Below, in pieces: positions 11,075 through 22,361 of a stretch of 64,000 bases of DNA. Source of the stretch: Pterois miles. Taxonomy: Eukaryota; Chordata; Actinopteri; Perciformes; Scorpaenidae. The DNA lies in the NCBI GenBank assembly GCA_947000775.1, contig CAMQGK010000154.1, forward strand, positions 62,001 through 126,000, written 5' to 3'. Both the position numbers and the translations under genes were made by a program. The notes below the pieces were generated by a model that worked only from the letters and a program-made list of their open reading frames with translations, was not told the origin of the DNA and did not search any database. How positions within the stretch are numbered: the first letter of the stretch is position 1; each line of letters starts with the position of its first letter.

Positions 11075-13189
11075 ATGAAGGAGACAGCAGTCGCGGCTTG
11101 TTTGCTGGCTGAGCTGTCTCTGGCTGCCTTTGTTCTGGCCTCTGAGGGGGCCGCTCATTGCCCTGCATTGTGTCGATGTGAGATACGACCCTGGTTCTCA
11201 CCCAGCTCTATTTACACCGAGGCTGCCACTGTGGACTGCAATGACTTGGGCCTCTCGATGCTTCCGGAGAGACTCCCTTCGGAAACACAGGTGCTGCTGC
11301 TGCAGACAAACAACATCATTAATGTGGAGAAAACTTTGGATTACCTGACCAACATCACTGAAATCGACTTGTCTCAAAATAACATTTCGTCGGTGAGTGA
11401 TGTTTGTCTGGGGTCTCTCCCCCAGCTACTGTCACTCCACATGGAGGAGAACTGGATTCAGGAGCTATCTAACAGCTGCCTCACCTCCTTGCCAAACCTC
11501 CAGGAGTTCTACATTAACCACAACCTGATTTCCTTCATCACCTCCGGAGCCTTCCAGGGCCTGAGCAGGCTGCTGAGGCTCCATCTCAATTCCAATCGAC
11601 TGACAAGCGTCAACAGCCAGTGGTTCCAGCATATGCCCAACCTGGAGATATTGATGCTGGGAGAAAACCCCATCATTGAGCTGTCAGACCTGAACTTTAA
11701 ACCCCTGGTGAACCTCCGAAGCCTTGTGCTGGCCAAGATGAATTTGACTGAAATACCGGACAACGCTCTGGTTGGCCTTGAGAATTTGGAGAGCATCTCA
11801 TTTTTTGACAACTTGCTGACTCGAGTCCCCCAAGCGGCACTGACAAGAGTCCAGAACCTGAAGTTCCTGGATTTGAATAAGAACCCCATCGAGAGGATCC
11901 AGAGAGGAGACTTTATGGACATGATGCATCTCAAGGAGCTTGGCATCAACAGCATGCCTGAGCTCGTATCCATCGACAGTTTTGCCCTGAACAACTTGCC
12001 AGAACTGACAAAAACCGAGGCCACCAACAACCCCAGGCTGTCCTACATCCATCCCAGGGCCTTCCACAAGCTGCCCAGACTGGAGACGCTGATGTTAAAC
12101 AACAACGCGTTGAGCGCGCTCCACCGCAGCACCGTGGAGTCCCTGCCAAACCTGCGGGAGGTCAGCCTGCACAGCAACCCCATCCGCTGCGACTGCGTCA
12201 TCCGCTGGGTCAACATGAACAAGACCGCGGTTCGGTTCATGGAGCCCGACGCACTGTTCTGTGTGGAGCCTCCAGAGTACCAAGGCCAGCACGTCCGACT
12301 GGTGCACTTCAGGGAGATGACAGAGATCTGCCTTCCTTTGATCTCGCCTGGCAGCTTCCCGGATCAGGTTGAAGTCAGTAAAGGGAGGTCTGTGTCCCTG
12401 CACTGCCGGGCGTTTGGGGAACCAGAGCCTGAGATCTTCTGGGTGACACCATCGGGTGACAGGGTCCTACCTGGGAGTGTATCTGATAAGTACTACATGC
12501 ACCCCGAGGGAACGTTTGACCTCTACGATGCCACGGAGCAGGAAGCAGGCTCGTACACCTGCATCGCCCACAATCTTGTCGGGGCAGACCTCAAGTCTGT
12601 GATGGTTGCAGTGGATGGATACATTACCCAGCATTCAAATCAACCTTTACATGTATATATCACATCTGTCCAGTCTCATTCTGTAAGGATTTCCTGGGAG
12701 AGCACAGGAGGTTTGTTATCACAACTAACTTGGTCCATTTTAGCCGACGGCAGCAGCCGGTTGATGCCATTCACAGCCAGACTACCTGCTGATGTCAAAG
12801 AGTACCACATCAAGCAGCTGAAGCCGTCCACTTGCTACCAGGTTTGTGTTGAGGTCACAGCAGCACAGCCTGGATACAGCAGGGACTGTGTCAACGTGAC
12901 CACGAAGGACACCGTGGCCCTGCGGGGGAAAACCGTGAACTGGGACAGTCTGGTGATGGCTACTTGCGCTGTGTTTTTTATCGTGGTTGCCATGGCGTGC
13001 TCCATCATCTACACTTCTCTGTACAGCCAGGTGTTTTACAGGAAACTGATAGCAGACCCGGCTGAAACACTGCTGATTCCCAGCACTCATTCCTCCTGCT
13101 CCTCCTCTTCTTCTTCTTTCCTGGACTTTGGTGTGTCTGGGTTCAAGGTGAGGGCCACGGTAATAGACTTACCAGATGACTCCATGTAA
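11075..13189 (+). CDS. lrrn3: Leucine-rich repeat neuronal protein 3 (LRRN3-like), 704 aa
   Basis: Type I membrane glycoprotein of the LRRN/NLRR family, cell-surface proteins of neurons linked to adhesion and receptor signalling. Domains in order: signal peptide about 1-23; LRRNT with C29, C33, C35, C55 and the family hallmark CEIRPW; about a dozen LRRs from 70 to 365; LRRCT with RCDC (371-374), C396 and C419; one Ig domain about 427-515 with C444/C496 and a YTC motif; FN3 about 523-612; membrane span about 625-648; tail of about 56 residues. N-glycosylation sequons include N93, N103, N223, N382 and N607. LRRN3 rather than LRRN1 or LRRN2 is favoured by EIPDNALVGLENLESISF (residues 226-243), SNPIRCDCVIRW, and the C-terminal KVRATVIDLP, close to the mammalian LRRN3 end. 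Length is near that of mammalian LRRN3 (about 708). The tail is odd: the family's conserved Tyr-Pro-Pro-Leu segment is absent and a serine run (674-681) stands nearby. ATG context AAG-ATG-A is acceptable. The coding part has no introns. The a/b teleost paralogue cannot be assigned. Confidence 0.93.
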   Translation: MKETAVAACLLAELSLAAFVLASEGAAHCPALCRCEIRPWFSPSSIYTEAATVDCNDLGLSMLPERLPSETQVLLLQTNNIINVEKTLDYLTNITEIDLSQNNISSVSDVCLGSLPQLLSLHMEENWIQELSNSCLTSLPNLQEFYINHNLISFITSGAFQGLSRLLRLHLNSNRLTSVNSQWFQHMPNLEILMLGENPIIELSDLNFKPLVNLRSLVLAKMNLTEIPDNALVGLENLESISFFDNLLTRVPQAALTRVQNLKFLDLNKNPIERIQRGDFMDMMHLKELGINSMPELVSIDSFALNNLPELTKTEATNNPRLSYIHPRAFHKLPRLETLMLNNNALSALHRSTVESLPNLREVSLHSNPIRCDCVIRWVNMNKTAVRFMEPDALFCVEPPEYQGQHVRLVHFREMTEICLPLISPGSFPDQVEVSKGRSVSLHCRAFGEPEPEIFWVTPSGDRVLPGSVSDKYYMHPEGTFDLYDATEQEAGSYTCIAHNLVGADLKSVMVAVDGYITQHSNQPLHVYITSVQSHSVRISWESTGGLLSQLTWSILADGSSRLMPFTARLPADVKEYHIKQLKPSTCYQVCVEVTAAQPGYSRDCVNVTTKDTVALRGKTVNWDSLVMATCAVFFIVVAMACSIIYTSLYSQVFYRKLIADPAETLLIPSTHSSCSSSSSSFLDFGVSGFKVRATVIDLPDDSM

Positions 13190-13690
13190 GAAACGTCCTT
13201 GTCTGTAAAAGCACTTTGGGATTAAGCGAAGATGATGAGTGATGGATGCTGGGCAATGTAATTTACGTGCCCTCTTTTCAAGACTTTTGATGGGACATTT
13301 TGCACTGGAACTCAGCTGGATGGCATCACAGGAAAATGCGTACACATCTACAAAAATGGCTATAAGCAGAGACTATTTTGTATTTCAAACTTGTGTCATT
13401 ATAACAAGCTTAATCAGGCAGATATGTTGACTATACTCTACATGGCTACTGGTCATTCATGCAGTGCAACCAGAGTAAAGCACAGCACAGGAACTCTTCT
13501 GTCTTAAATACTTTGTTGAGACGGCTTTGTTGTCTGCAAAAAGCATTTTCTTTGCTGTGTTACATTAAACAAAGATAGTTTATAATGGAAGAAGAGAAAA
13601 AACTGTTAGTCTAGTGTACAATTAAACCGACTATAATGTAAACAATTTTATGAACAAATACATTTTTCATTAAACCTGTGTGGTGTCTTA
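13190..13690 (+). other. lrrn3: lrrn3 3' UTR
   Basis: Non-coding sequence after the TAA stop, becoming AT-rich toward 13690, where the predicted cleavage region lies. The stretch just beyond begins a hAT-like element at about 13749, so the transcript probably ends before it. Confidence 0.55.
13669..13674 (+). terminator. lrrn3: Predicted polyadenylation signal ATTAAA
   Basis: ATTAAA at 13669-13674 is followed within a few bases by the GT-rich stretch CTGTGTGGTGTC (13675-13686), the usual layout of a cleavage/polyadenylation site. Earlier ATTAAA hexamers near 13564 and 13621 have poorer downstream elements. Confidence 0.5.
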
Positions 13691-13748
13691 TAATTATCTA
13701 ATCTTTTTTCTCTTTGGACACTTCCTACAATGAAACATGTCTTTTAAA

Positions 13749-14952
13749 ATGGTGATTCTTAAAGTGGGGTCCATGGTACTCTGCCAGGGGGTCCGTGAAC
13801 AGTTTCATCATCATGATATCATTTTTTCAAGGCTTCATAGTTCAACAAATAATATTTTCATTTTTAGATCTATAGTATAATCAACCAAGTCGCCAGGAAC
13901 AAATGTTGGCATTGTATGTTTCTGCAAAACACGGATATGTTGAATGTGGAGGTTTTAGCATTTGGTCAGAACAAGTGATGTAGCATATCGAGCGACCGTT
14001 ATTGAAAATTATGTAGTAAAATAATGAGAAAAACTTTCACCCAGGAGGCCGCTATTCATGTGAGACCAAAAGTAAATGATGACTGTGCTTTCTGCAGCGT
14101 TGTTTTCTGCAACACTGTTACGCTTGTTACGTTATGCAAGTAGTTATGTTGTTACGTTACGTTGTTACATATTTTAACACAACACATTCATTAATTTAAA
14201 TTATAATAATAAACTCTGACAGTGGTTTTTACGCAATGTTTTATGCAATGTTAATTTATGCAATGTTGATTTACGCTTGTTATGTAATATTATATAAGAA
14301 AGGCTGAGGGCAGTTGTTTATATACAGTAGATGCGTTGTTACGTTACATTGTTAAATTGGGCTGTTACATTGTTTGTTACGTTACAATGCTACGTTTTGT
14401 TGTTACGTTAAGTTGTTACGTTACATTACTATGTTACGTTGTTATGTTACATTGCTACGTAACGGTGCTACATTACTTTGTTACATTACCTTTGTCATGT
14501 TACGTTGTTACGGTAAATTGCTTCATTACGTTGTTACGTTACGTTATGTTACATTGTTATGTTATTAAACCTAACTGATCATTTCACAGTGTTTACTATG
14601 TGGGATTGTACATTTCCTTAAGTGCGATACGAGGCTGATATGAAATGTATTTATGAACCTTTATTTGGTTCAGAAACGTCCACATTCAACGTATCCTGTG
14701 GTTTACAGAAACGTTCCATGCCAACATTTTTGTCTGGCGAATGGTTCATAGATTATGTTCTGTTCTAAGGAATCTATAACTCTGAGAATTAATACGTCTG
14801 CTATATTTTTAATAAATTTCTCTTGTTCTTTCACATAACCAGGAACCACTGTAGAAGTATAAAAAATAGTCTAATTACTCCAAGGAGGTACATGAGGGGG
14901 TCCGTGGGACATTCCCTATCTTGTAAGGTTGAAAAAAGATTGAGAGCCTTTG
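13749..14952. mobile_element. hAT-like non-autonomous transposon carrying a GTTAC array
   Basis: The left end reads ATGGTGATTCTTAAAGTGGG followed by GGGGGTCCGTGAAC. The right end read backwards gives CAAAGGCTCTCAATCTTTTT followed by GTCCCACGGACCCCC. These are imperfect inverted ends resembling the CAGNGGTTCTCAA ends of hAT elements. Flanks TTTTAAAA and TTATAAAA could be a decayed 8-bp target duplication. No transposase. The interior has a GTTAC-rich tandem repeat. Confidence 0.45.
14100..14575. repeat. Degenerate GTTACGTT minisatellite
   Basis: Many irregular repeats of GTTACGTTAC, GTTGTTACGTTACATTG and TATGCAATGTT. Unit length varies and the array is old and diverged. Lies within the hAT-like element at 13749-14952. 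Confidence 0.8.
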
Positions 14953-15235
14953 TTATAAAATGTCTATTGCCACAAAAAAAAAAAAAAAAACTGTCTTAGA
15001 AAAACAAAATTGTAATTTGTATGGATGAGGTTCAGAAGTCTTGCTGTGTCCCTGTGTGAATCATACAGCAGCAGAAGTGTGAGGTCTGCTGTAGACACAA
15101 TTACAGCAGCTGCCCTCCAAGGCAGGCGCTCTAACACCGTTAGGGAAATGCAATGCAATCTCAAGCAGTTTGTTTTTTTTGTGTGTGTATATGTACCTTA
15201 ATGGGTGTGTGTGTTTGTGTATAACGAGCGAGGAC
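14953..15235. other. Non-coding stretch, nothing recognised
   Basis: Contains an A-run at about 14974-14990 and a short GT-rich patch at 15180-15220. No supported gene. Confidence 0.4.
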
Positions 15236-15610
15236 ATTGGCAAACCCATTGACTTTGAATTGCATTATATTCTCTTTCATTAAAAATCCAATATGGATTC
15301 CCAACACAAACCTCAGCGAGGTGATGAATCGGCGTCACGCGCAAACTGATGGGAGGCATTTATCAGCGGGACTCAGTCATAGATCAACCGAGTTTCAGCA
15401 CCTTGGACAGGGCTTTTAGAGCGCAGCCATTTGTCACCGCCACAGGAGCTAAAATATGACCCATTAGAGGCAGGTAGTGAATAGGTCAGCAAGAACGCGG
15501 CGCCCAAGCCATCCTCTTCCCCGTGTGACCCTGGAGAGACTCCGCCGCCGTCGCAGGAACAGCTCAGCAACTATTGGGCTCGTTTGTTAAGCGCCTCGCA
15601 ATGAGCCGCG
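15236..15610. other. Unique stretch, possible conserved non-coding element
   Basis: Balanced, non-repetitive sequence with CATTGACTTTGAATTGCATT, CTATTGGGCTCGTTTGTTAA and GCAATGAGCCGC. Situated about 2 kb downstream of lrrn3. No frame is convincing. Proposed only because it looks neither repetitive nor coding. Confidence 0.25.
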
Positions 15611-15644
15611 AGGAGGGGCAGGGCAGGGCGGGGGGGGGGGGGGG
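15611..15644. repeat. G-rich tract ending in G15
   Basis: GGGGCAGGGCAGGGC followed by 15 consecutive Gs (15630-15644). Strong G-quadruplex potential on the plus strand. Confidence 0.9.
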
Positions 15645-17500
15645 ACCACAAAACCAGGACAAAGTAGTTTCAGTCCCAAACAGGACAGAGGACGAAAGCG
15701 CCTGACGCCTCCCAGTGCTGATGGTACTGATGTGCTCTCCTGTACAACATAACCCGGCCTGGGTTCAGTACGCCACGGTGAAGAGCATTCTGGGTATTTA
15801 GGAGAGCAGCTGCCTGAGAAAAGAAGGATTATATGTACTGTATAAAGGAGATGACAGGTTGTTTTAGAGGCTTTTCATTTTGTTTTCCTTCCTCACCTGG
15901 TTCAGCTCTGGTTCATCCCCACTGAGCATTGATATGTCAATGTGTAATCCTCAGTAAAACAAGTATCTCATTCCCTCCTAAACTCTGTCAAAACATAAAA
16001 ATAGAAGCCAGTACACAACCAAATGAATAAAAAGACTCCTCCAACTGAGTAATTGCTCACTGCTGAGGGTGCACACACAATGTGTTGTGGCAGATCCAGG
16101 GGAATGTCTCCAACGGGAATAGTTTTCCACGTAGCATCCACCACACCAACTGGCAGGTTAAATTAAATCCAGCCAGTGAAATTGAAACCAGGACTGAAAT
16201 CTGTCTCGTCAGGAATCCTCACAAACCAATAACTCTGACAGTGCAAAACCCTGTTAGCGCCCCCTCTGGACTGAAACGTTAACTGTACCCCAAAAGAGCA
16301 TTGGAGAGTCGGACCGCCGATACCATTTGTGTTGATTCATGTTGGACACGCCAGAGAGCAGAAGGAGCTTGTCTCCACAGATACCAACAATTTTTCTTTC
16401 CACCATTTTATGCTATCAACCATGGAGGAAATGTTGTACATGTTGGTGAAGTCCAGATATGTCAGAAAACCAAACAGCATCATGTCTGAGTTCATAACAT
16501 CAGCCGGCGGTGAGCTGTATTCACATCCAGTACATCACACTGACTGGATCACTACTGAGCTATGAACCCACAATAAACAGACTGAGCTGAGATTTAATAT
16601 CAATAACCAGATCAGATGATGCTGAAATGACTCCATCATGATGCTGATCAGTAAACAATCTGAACTGATGCTCTGTCAGGTCTGTCTGCAAGATGACAAG
16701 CAGACAACTGTTAAAATGCTTGTTTTCTGAATGGAGTCTGGTTGGATCAGAACCAGGCTCTGCAGCTGCTCCATCAACACTCAACATAAAGTCACATAGA
16801 CGTTGTTGTTTCTACCGTAGACCGTCAGTGGTTCTGGTCTCTGGACAGATGTGATGTACTATCATAGCTCTGGGTGACCACAGACAATATTTATTTCCTC
16901 CATTTATGATTCAACAACGTCAGGACGGCGGTGAGCACAGGAGTAGGATCTCAACTCTGAGAGGATTTCATCAGTGACACACAAATTACATGAAATATTT
17001 CAACTCCCACAAATACACAAATGACAAGTATTTTGTGTGCTCGTCATTCACAGTTCATGCCATTTGCAACATTCGTGTCGCCCACTTCAAATTTGCATCC
17101 ATCAGTCTCTTTGCAGTGAGTCTATGTAATCACACAGCGTTTTGCTCTGCTCTTGGTGCGAATGTGTCAGAGTCTCAGTGGGGCTGAACATGTAAAGTGG
17201 GTCCTGAGGTTAGTTATAAGAAAAGGTCAGGGGGTTATTAAAATATATTAAATAGTTAATCACCTGAGGAGCATGAGTGAGCTCTCTTTCATTATCTGAA
17301 AATGACTTGACATTTTGGTCTGAACAGGCAACACACAGCACACGCCCCCTCTAGAGGAAACCAATCCCGTGTCCCGTCCCGTGTACCCGAGAGCTGCTGT
17401 GTAGTCGGTCGGACCGACACCAACCACCACCAACTACCTTGTCCTAAAAAAGATCTAAGAGTTGCTTTAAGGCTCCAAGCTATGGACCAGACCAACTACA
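15645..17500. other. Non-coding stretch, nothing recognised
   Basis: About 1.85 kb without recognisable coding, RNA or repeat features. Several frames of 60-80 codons at 16080-16790 and 16990-17190 lack domains and overlap each other, as expected by chance. Confidence 0.4.
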
Positions 17501-17504
17501 ACTT

Positions 17505-18060
17505 TTTTAGGTTTAGACAGTAAAACTACAAGTTCTTTAGGTTTAGCAAACAAAACTACAAGTTCCTTAAGGTTTAGGCAATAAAACTACAAATTCTGTA
17601 GGCAATAAAACTACAACTTTTTTTGGTTTAGGCAATAAAACTACAACTCGTTTAGGTTTAGGCAATAAAACTACAACTTCTTTTGGTTTAGGCAACAAAA
17701 CTAAAACTTCCTTAGGCAGTGAAACTACAACTTGTTTTGGTTTAGGCAACAAAACTAAAACTTCTTTAGGTTTAGGACATAAAATTAATATTTCATTTGG
17801 TTTAGGCAATAAAACTACAACTTCTTTAGGTCTAGACAATAAAACTACAACTTCTTCAGGTTTAGGTGACAAAACTACAACATTGTTTTGGGTTAAAATA
17901 ACACAAAGACGCCAACTCATTGCTGGTTTCACATGGGATCAGAACCCCAGTCTACTGAGTGAAAACCTCGCCTCGGTGTCCCATTCATCATCCACAACCT
18001 CCACCATTTATGGATTTTTATGTCGTCTATACTACAGCGCCTGACTTCTGCCTCGGTCAT
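17505..18060 (+). repeat. TTTAGG-family copy with expanded ~30-bp minisatellite
   Basis: From 17510 to 17885 a ~27-30 base unit repeats about 13 times, built of TTTAGGTTTAGGCAATAAAA then CTACAACTT. Downstream are the family's regular blocks: GGGTTAAAATAACACAAAG, CTGGTTTCACATGGGATC and CATAATTACTACGG. This is a TTTAGG-family member whose internal subrepeat expanded. The minus-strand open frame of Pro-Lys-Pro-Lys-Glu-Val-Val repeats reflects the array. Confidence 0.8.
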
Positions 18061-18883
18061 AATTACTACGGTTGGTAGAGGCCACTGTCCTTCTTTCTGT
18101 GATCTGCCATGTGAATAGATGATAAAAACCCATTAGTGGGTGTAGTAAGCCCCTACTGAGCCACATCTATGGGGCTTACAGCAACTGATAACATCTATCT
18201 AAAAGCCTGACAACAGTCCAAGTGGCTGATCCAGTAGTGTCCTAGTGTTTCACCCGAAACCACACGTTTATCTGCCTGGTCATCTTTCCCAGTACTTCCC
18301 ATCCCTCACAGCTGTGACCAATCCAATAAACATCAAAATTAAAAAGTCATCAATTTTGTAATTATTTTTTAGAGCAGGAAACGGGCGATATCCCCACCGC
18401 ACATCACAGAGCGATGAATGAGATGCTGCTCACCGGAACAGATGATGATGATAAAGATTACAGGTGTCATTTTGTGGGTGTTTGTGTTGAATCACCGCGT
18501 CCTCCTGCAACAGCCAATCAGAGGTGGGCGTTGCTCTGCTGCAGACATGATTAACTCACTGATGGTTTTCCTCACAGAAACACGCCTGCTCGTTAATGCC
18601 GAGCACGACGAGCAAAGAGTTACGATCTATTCGGCAACCGGATGATGATATATGTGGCGAGACTCGAAGAATTAGCCAGCCGTCTCTGACCATCACTCAC
18701 AGGATAATTAGTCATTCCTCTCAGCAGAAGAGGAGAATCACTGATTTACTCAGGGAAAGAAACAGAGGTGCCGTCTTCAGGTTCTGATTATTCATTTCAG
18801 ATTTTCTGCTTTTCCTCTTCTACATTTGAAAGCAATTATACTATTCTCAACACAGATATGAGCTGTGTTTCATGAAGCAGTAT
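18061..18883. other. Non-coding stretch, nothing recognised
   Basis: Unique-looking sequence with no domain-bearing frame and no repeat family recognised. Confidence 0.4.
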
Positions 18884-19639
18884 TACCAGCTGAACCGTTA
18901 AACACTCATCCTACCGACGAGGGTCCCGTAGACCCCACAGGTCTACTTTCTGTCATATCTCACTGGTGTTTTATTCGTTCATTTATCATTTCTACCATCT
19001 TTTTTCATGATTGTGTCGATCACTTTGTTCCGAACAACTACATATCATTGTTTTCCCAATGTATTGGGGTCCCCAGTCAAAAAAAATTGTAGCCTCCTTT
19101 TAGGGGGTCCAGGGCGTCTTTAGGGGGAAACAGTAGATGTCTCATAGAAGAGGATCAGCACTGTCAGTCTGTGAACTCAAATTGTTCTAGTCATAAATCA
19201 AAAATAAACCTTGATTGATTAACTGAAATAAATAGTGAAAGCATATAATGGTTGATCACATAATGATAGAAGTATATGATGTCCATCCTCATGCTCTGTT
19301 TATCATTTGTTCCACAGATTTGGTGCTAAACTGAACCATTTTTCCACCACTTTTGAATTGATATAAAGACACCATAGAAGAAGACCTGCTGGGATTTCAG
19401 ATCACAACACACAACACTTGGAGATTCCTGTATTTTTTTATTGATTGGATGTTGACCACTAGTGTTGTGTAAAGGTCTCAGAAACCCCCTGATAGTCAGA
19501 GTAGCTAGTAGTACTAGTAGTAGTACTAGTAGTAGTACTAGTAGCAGTAGTAGTAGTAGTAGTAGCAGCAGTAGTAGTAGTCAGTGTAGTTAGGAAAGAC
19601 CCCATCCTCTGAATGCTCTAGGTCTCTAGTTACCAGGAT

Positions 19640-19670
<31 letters not shown>

Positions 19671-20190
19671 CAGTAGTAGTAGTAGTAGTGAGTATCCCAG
19701 AGGTAGTAGTAGTAGTAGTAGTAGTAGTAGTTGTAGTATCCTAGAGGTCACCACAGGTCATTTTATACAGTGATCAATGAAATGGCTCCTATGGGGACTA
19801 ACATCATCACACAGATCCAGTTGGACTCATTGATCCACCAGAGTCTCAGCTTTACACTGAGACCCAGTTTATGGGGTTCAGGACTGTTTAGGGACCCAGT
19901 ATGCAGAAATACTCAGATACACCATTTAGAGGAGGAGACAATAACACAGTTCTACTGACTGGGACTATCAGAAAGTGGGCATGTCTGTAAAGGGGAGACT
20001 GGTGGGGACCCAGAGAACCCATTTACATCCACACATCTGGAGGTCAGAGGTTAACGGACCCCTTTGAAGATGGACGTGACAGTGTTTCCTCACCTAAATG
20101 TATTTATTTTGCCTTCATCCTGACAAACCAGCATGACCAGCGGCCTCTTCTTTGGTTGGTATCGATGGACTCCTGAGGTTTTCTGTCTTT
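18884..20190 (+). mobile_element. TAG composite repeat, copy 1
   Basis: Blocks in order: GGGGTCCAGGG/TCTTTAGGGGG near 19100; GTAGATGTCTCATA; CATTTGTTCCACAGATTTGG; ACACCATAGAAGAAGACCTG; TTGATTGGATGTTGACCACT; AGTGTTGTGTAAAGGTCTCA; the (TAG)n array (19500-19740); CACCACAGGTCATTTTATAC; GGGGTTCAGGACTGTTTAGG; and the junction CTGACTGGGACTATCAGAAA into the MITE 3' half (GTGGGCATGTCTG, CATCCTGACAAACCAGCATG). The same order occurs at 56018-57415 and, inverted, at 21980-23590. No ORF of note. Confidence 0.75.
19500..19740. repeat. (TAG)n arrays separated by a fixed linker
   Basis: TAG/CAG triplet runs interrupted by GAAAGACCCCATCCTCTGAA and CTCTAGGTCTCTAGTTACCA linkers. The linker plus TAG run is the internal repeat of the TAG composite. 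Confidence 0.9.
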
Positions 20191-21979
20191 CTAGGTGTTC
20201 TGAGGTATCGGTACCTTCATTCTAGCTCTAAACCTGAACCTGCTACAGCCTCTGAAAGACGATCCTGTGGCTCTCAGATGGTTTAATATAAAAAAAGACT
20301 AACATCTCTCTTTCTCCCTCCTAACCTTACTCCTCTTCCCTCCCTCTTTCCTTCTTCCTTTATTTCCTTCTTCACCTTGTTCCTTCCTTATTTAACTAAC
20401 TGACAACATGAATATTGGACATGCAGGAGTTTGTTAAACAATAAAACTTGATTTTACTTCTGGGGCAAAGACTTTATTTTTTCAGCTAATTCAGTAACAG
20501 ATTTGTGTCCTTAAACCAATGTGATTAATCCACTAATTAAATCCAGGCAGTTGTGATATACTGTAGGAATGAATGATGATATCTGAGCAGGGCTCATCCA
20601 GCCATTTCTAAACTCCATATATGACTCCACCTATAATTAGTCATCCATTTTCCTATAATGTCTGGCAGGGGAGTGATTGGTTGAGTGAACATGTGCAATT
20701 AAAAACATCCTAATTCAAAGTGACAGTTTCCATGCTGGGTGTTAAAACGACCCACGGAGATATACTGCAGGGAAGGCTTCACACACGCGGGAATATTTTC
20801 TACTATCAGTCGCTGCCTTTAAGGTTGTGAATTAATGAGCTGACTCAATAGGCCCTTTGTAGCGGCAGGATCCAGGCCCTGAGGTCCTGGATCGGCTTCA
20901 CTCGTCTACCAGCGATGTGAGAGGAAAACCTCCTCGGCTGCCGTAGAATCACTCATCTCAGAGTTGCTGCTGTTTGAGCAGTAAAACAACGGCAGTGTCG
21001 GCGAGGCGGCGACCGACAGAAGAGATCAGGAAGTCTTCAAACACTGACGCACAAGTATAAGAGATGCAGCAAAACCTCCAGAAACAAGTCGAGCTTAATG
21101 AGGTCTGACTGCACGTGTGGTCCCAGCAGAATCTGGAGCTCTTATATATGATTACACTACCAGTGTTTACCCACCACTCTTCCTCCATTTCATTTTCTGC
21201 TAATAACCCATGAAAACAGCTGCCTGAAGTGAACTAATACCTCTCATTATGACGCTTCCACTTTTAAAATGTCCCATTTCTCTGGTAGCGGGTAAAATAA
21301 ACTCGACGAGAGAGCAAAACTATTTTTCTCATGAATTATTACCCCATTACAAACGTTTGTAATCTAGGCCGGGCCTGCGGCTCGCTGCTCGGGGTGAGTA
21401 AAACTAGAAACAGCCGTACATTTATCTAGCTTTCCTCATGCAGATCCTCTGGGATTTAAGTAATTATTCTCACGCTCACCGGCCCATTACGCTAAAACAA
21501 CATCGCTGACTTTGGGTGATCTTGGTGCACGCCGCTTTTTGAGCTTTTATTATTGTTTCATGATGGAGAGTCGCAGATCGCGAGCATTCACTTAACCTCC
21601 GCCGAAAAACCAAAGCAGATAGCAGTCACTTCCAAGACGAGGTCACTTCCAGTAGAGAAGCAGGAACCATTCAGGCTGATTAATGACTTCCTCTGACTTA
21701 TTTCTTTGTTCTCCTCGGCTCTGCGGTGGCCGTTGCTTTTTTAATCTCTTCCAGGAAACACTGACTCAGGACATTTTGCTTCACACTGGTACAGATCACA
21801 GCAGACGCTGGTGATACTGACGGTCCTCCACTGAGGGACACCCAGCAGCTGTAACACACTCCTGCAGACTCAGGACTTTGCTTGCTCTGCCCGGTTGCTA
21901 TTCTGTCTTTCAGAGGTTGTAGCGGGAATCTATCTACCAACCATGTTGTGTTGGCTTTCACAGGAATGAGGCTAAAACA
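20191..21979. other. Mostly unique stretch; possible conserved element at 21190-21660
   Basis: A pyrimidine-rich patch lies at 20300-20395. From about 20800 to 21680 the sequence is non-repetitive, with homeobox-like words (CATGAATTATTACCCCATTA, GTAATTATTCTCACG) and an 18-bp perfect palindrome at 21346-21363. No coding exon recognised. A regulatory role is only a suggestion. Confidence 0.3.
21346..21363. repeat. 18-bp perfect palindrome
   Basis: ATTACAAACGTTTGTAAT equals its own reverse complement. It lies in a unique region and might bind a dimeric factor, which is not testable here. Confidence 0.9.
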
Positions 21980-22361
21980 CGCTGGAGTCCATCGATACCA
22001 ACCAAAGAAGAGGCCGCTGGTCATGCTGGTTTGTCAGGATGAAGGCAAAATCATACACTTAGGCTAAATTTTGTTGAGGAAACACTGTCACGTCCATCTT
22101 CAAAGGGGTCGTTGACCTCTGACCTCCAGATGTGTGGATGTAAATGGGTTCTCTGGGTCCCCACCAGTCTCCCCTTTACACACACCCACTTTATGATAGT
22201 CCCAGTCAGTATAACTGTGTTATTGTCTCCTCCTCTAAATGGTGTATCTGAGTATTTCTGCATACTGGGTCCCTAACCAGTCCTGAACCCCATAAAGCAG
22301 CTGAGACCTTGGTGGATCAATGAGTCCAACTGGATTCATGTGTGATGATGTTAGTCCCCAT

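Noticed and set aside
11509..12403. Several minus-strand frames of up to 173 codons
   Set aside because: Antisense shadows of the lrrn3 coding sequence.
17505..17900. Interstitial telomere array
   Set aside because: Subrepeats are TTTAGG embedded in longer ~30-bp units with unrelated sequence. They are not tandem TTAGGG.
17567..17932. 121-codon minus frame with Leu-Pro-Lys-Pro-Lys-Glu-Val-Val repeats
   Set aside because: Follows a ~30-bp minisatellite of the TTTAGG family. The period happens to be a multiple of three, so stops are rare.
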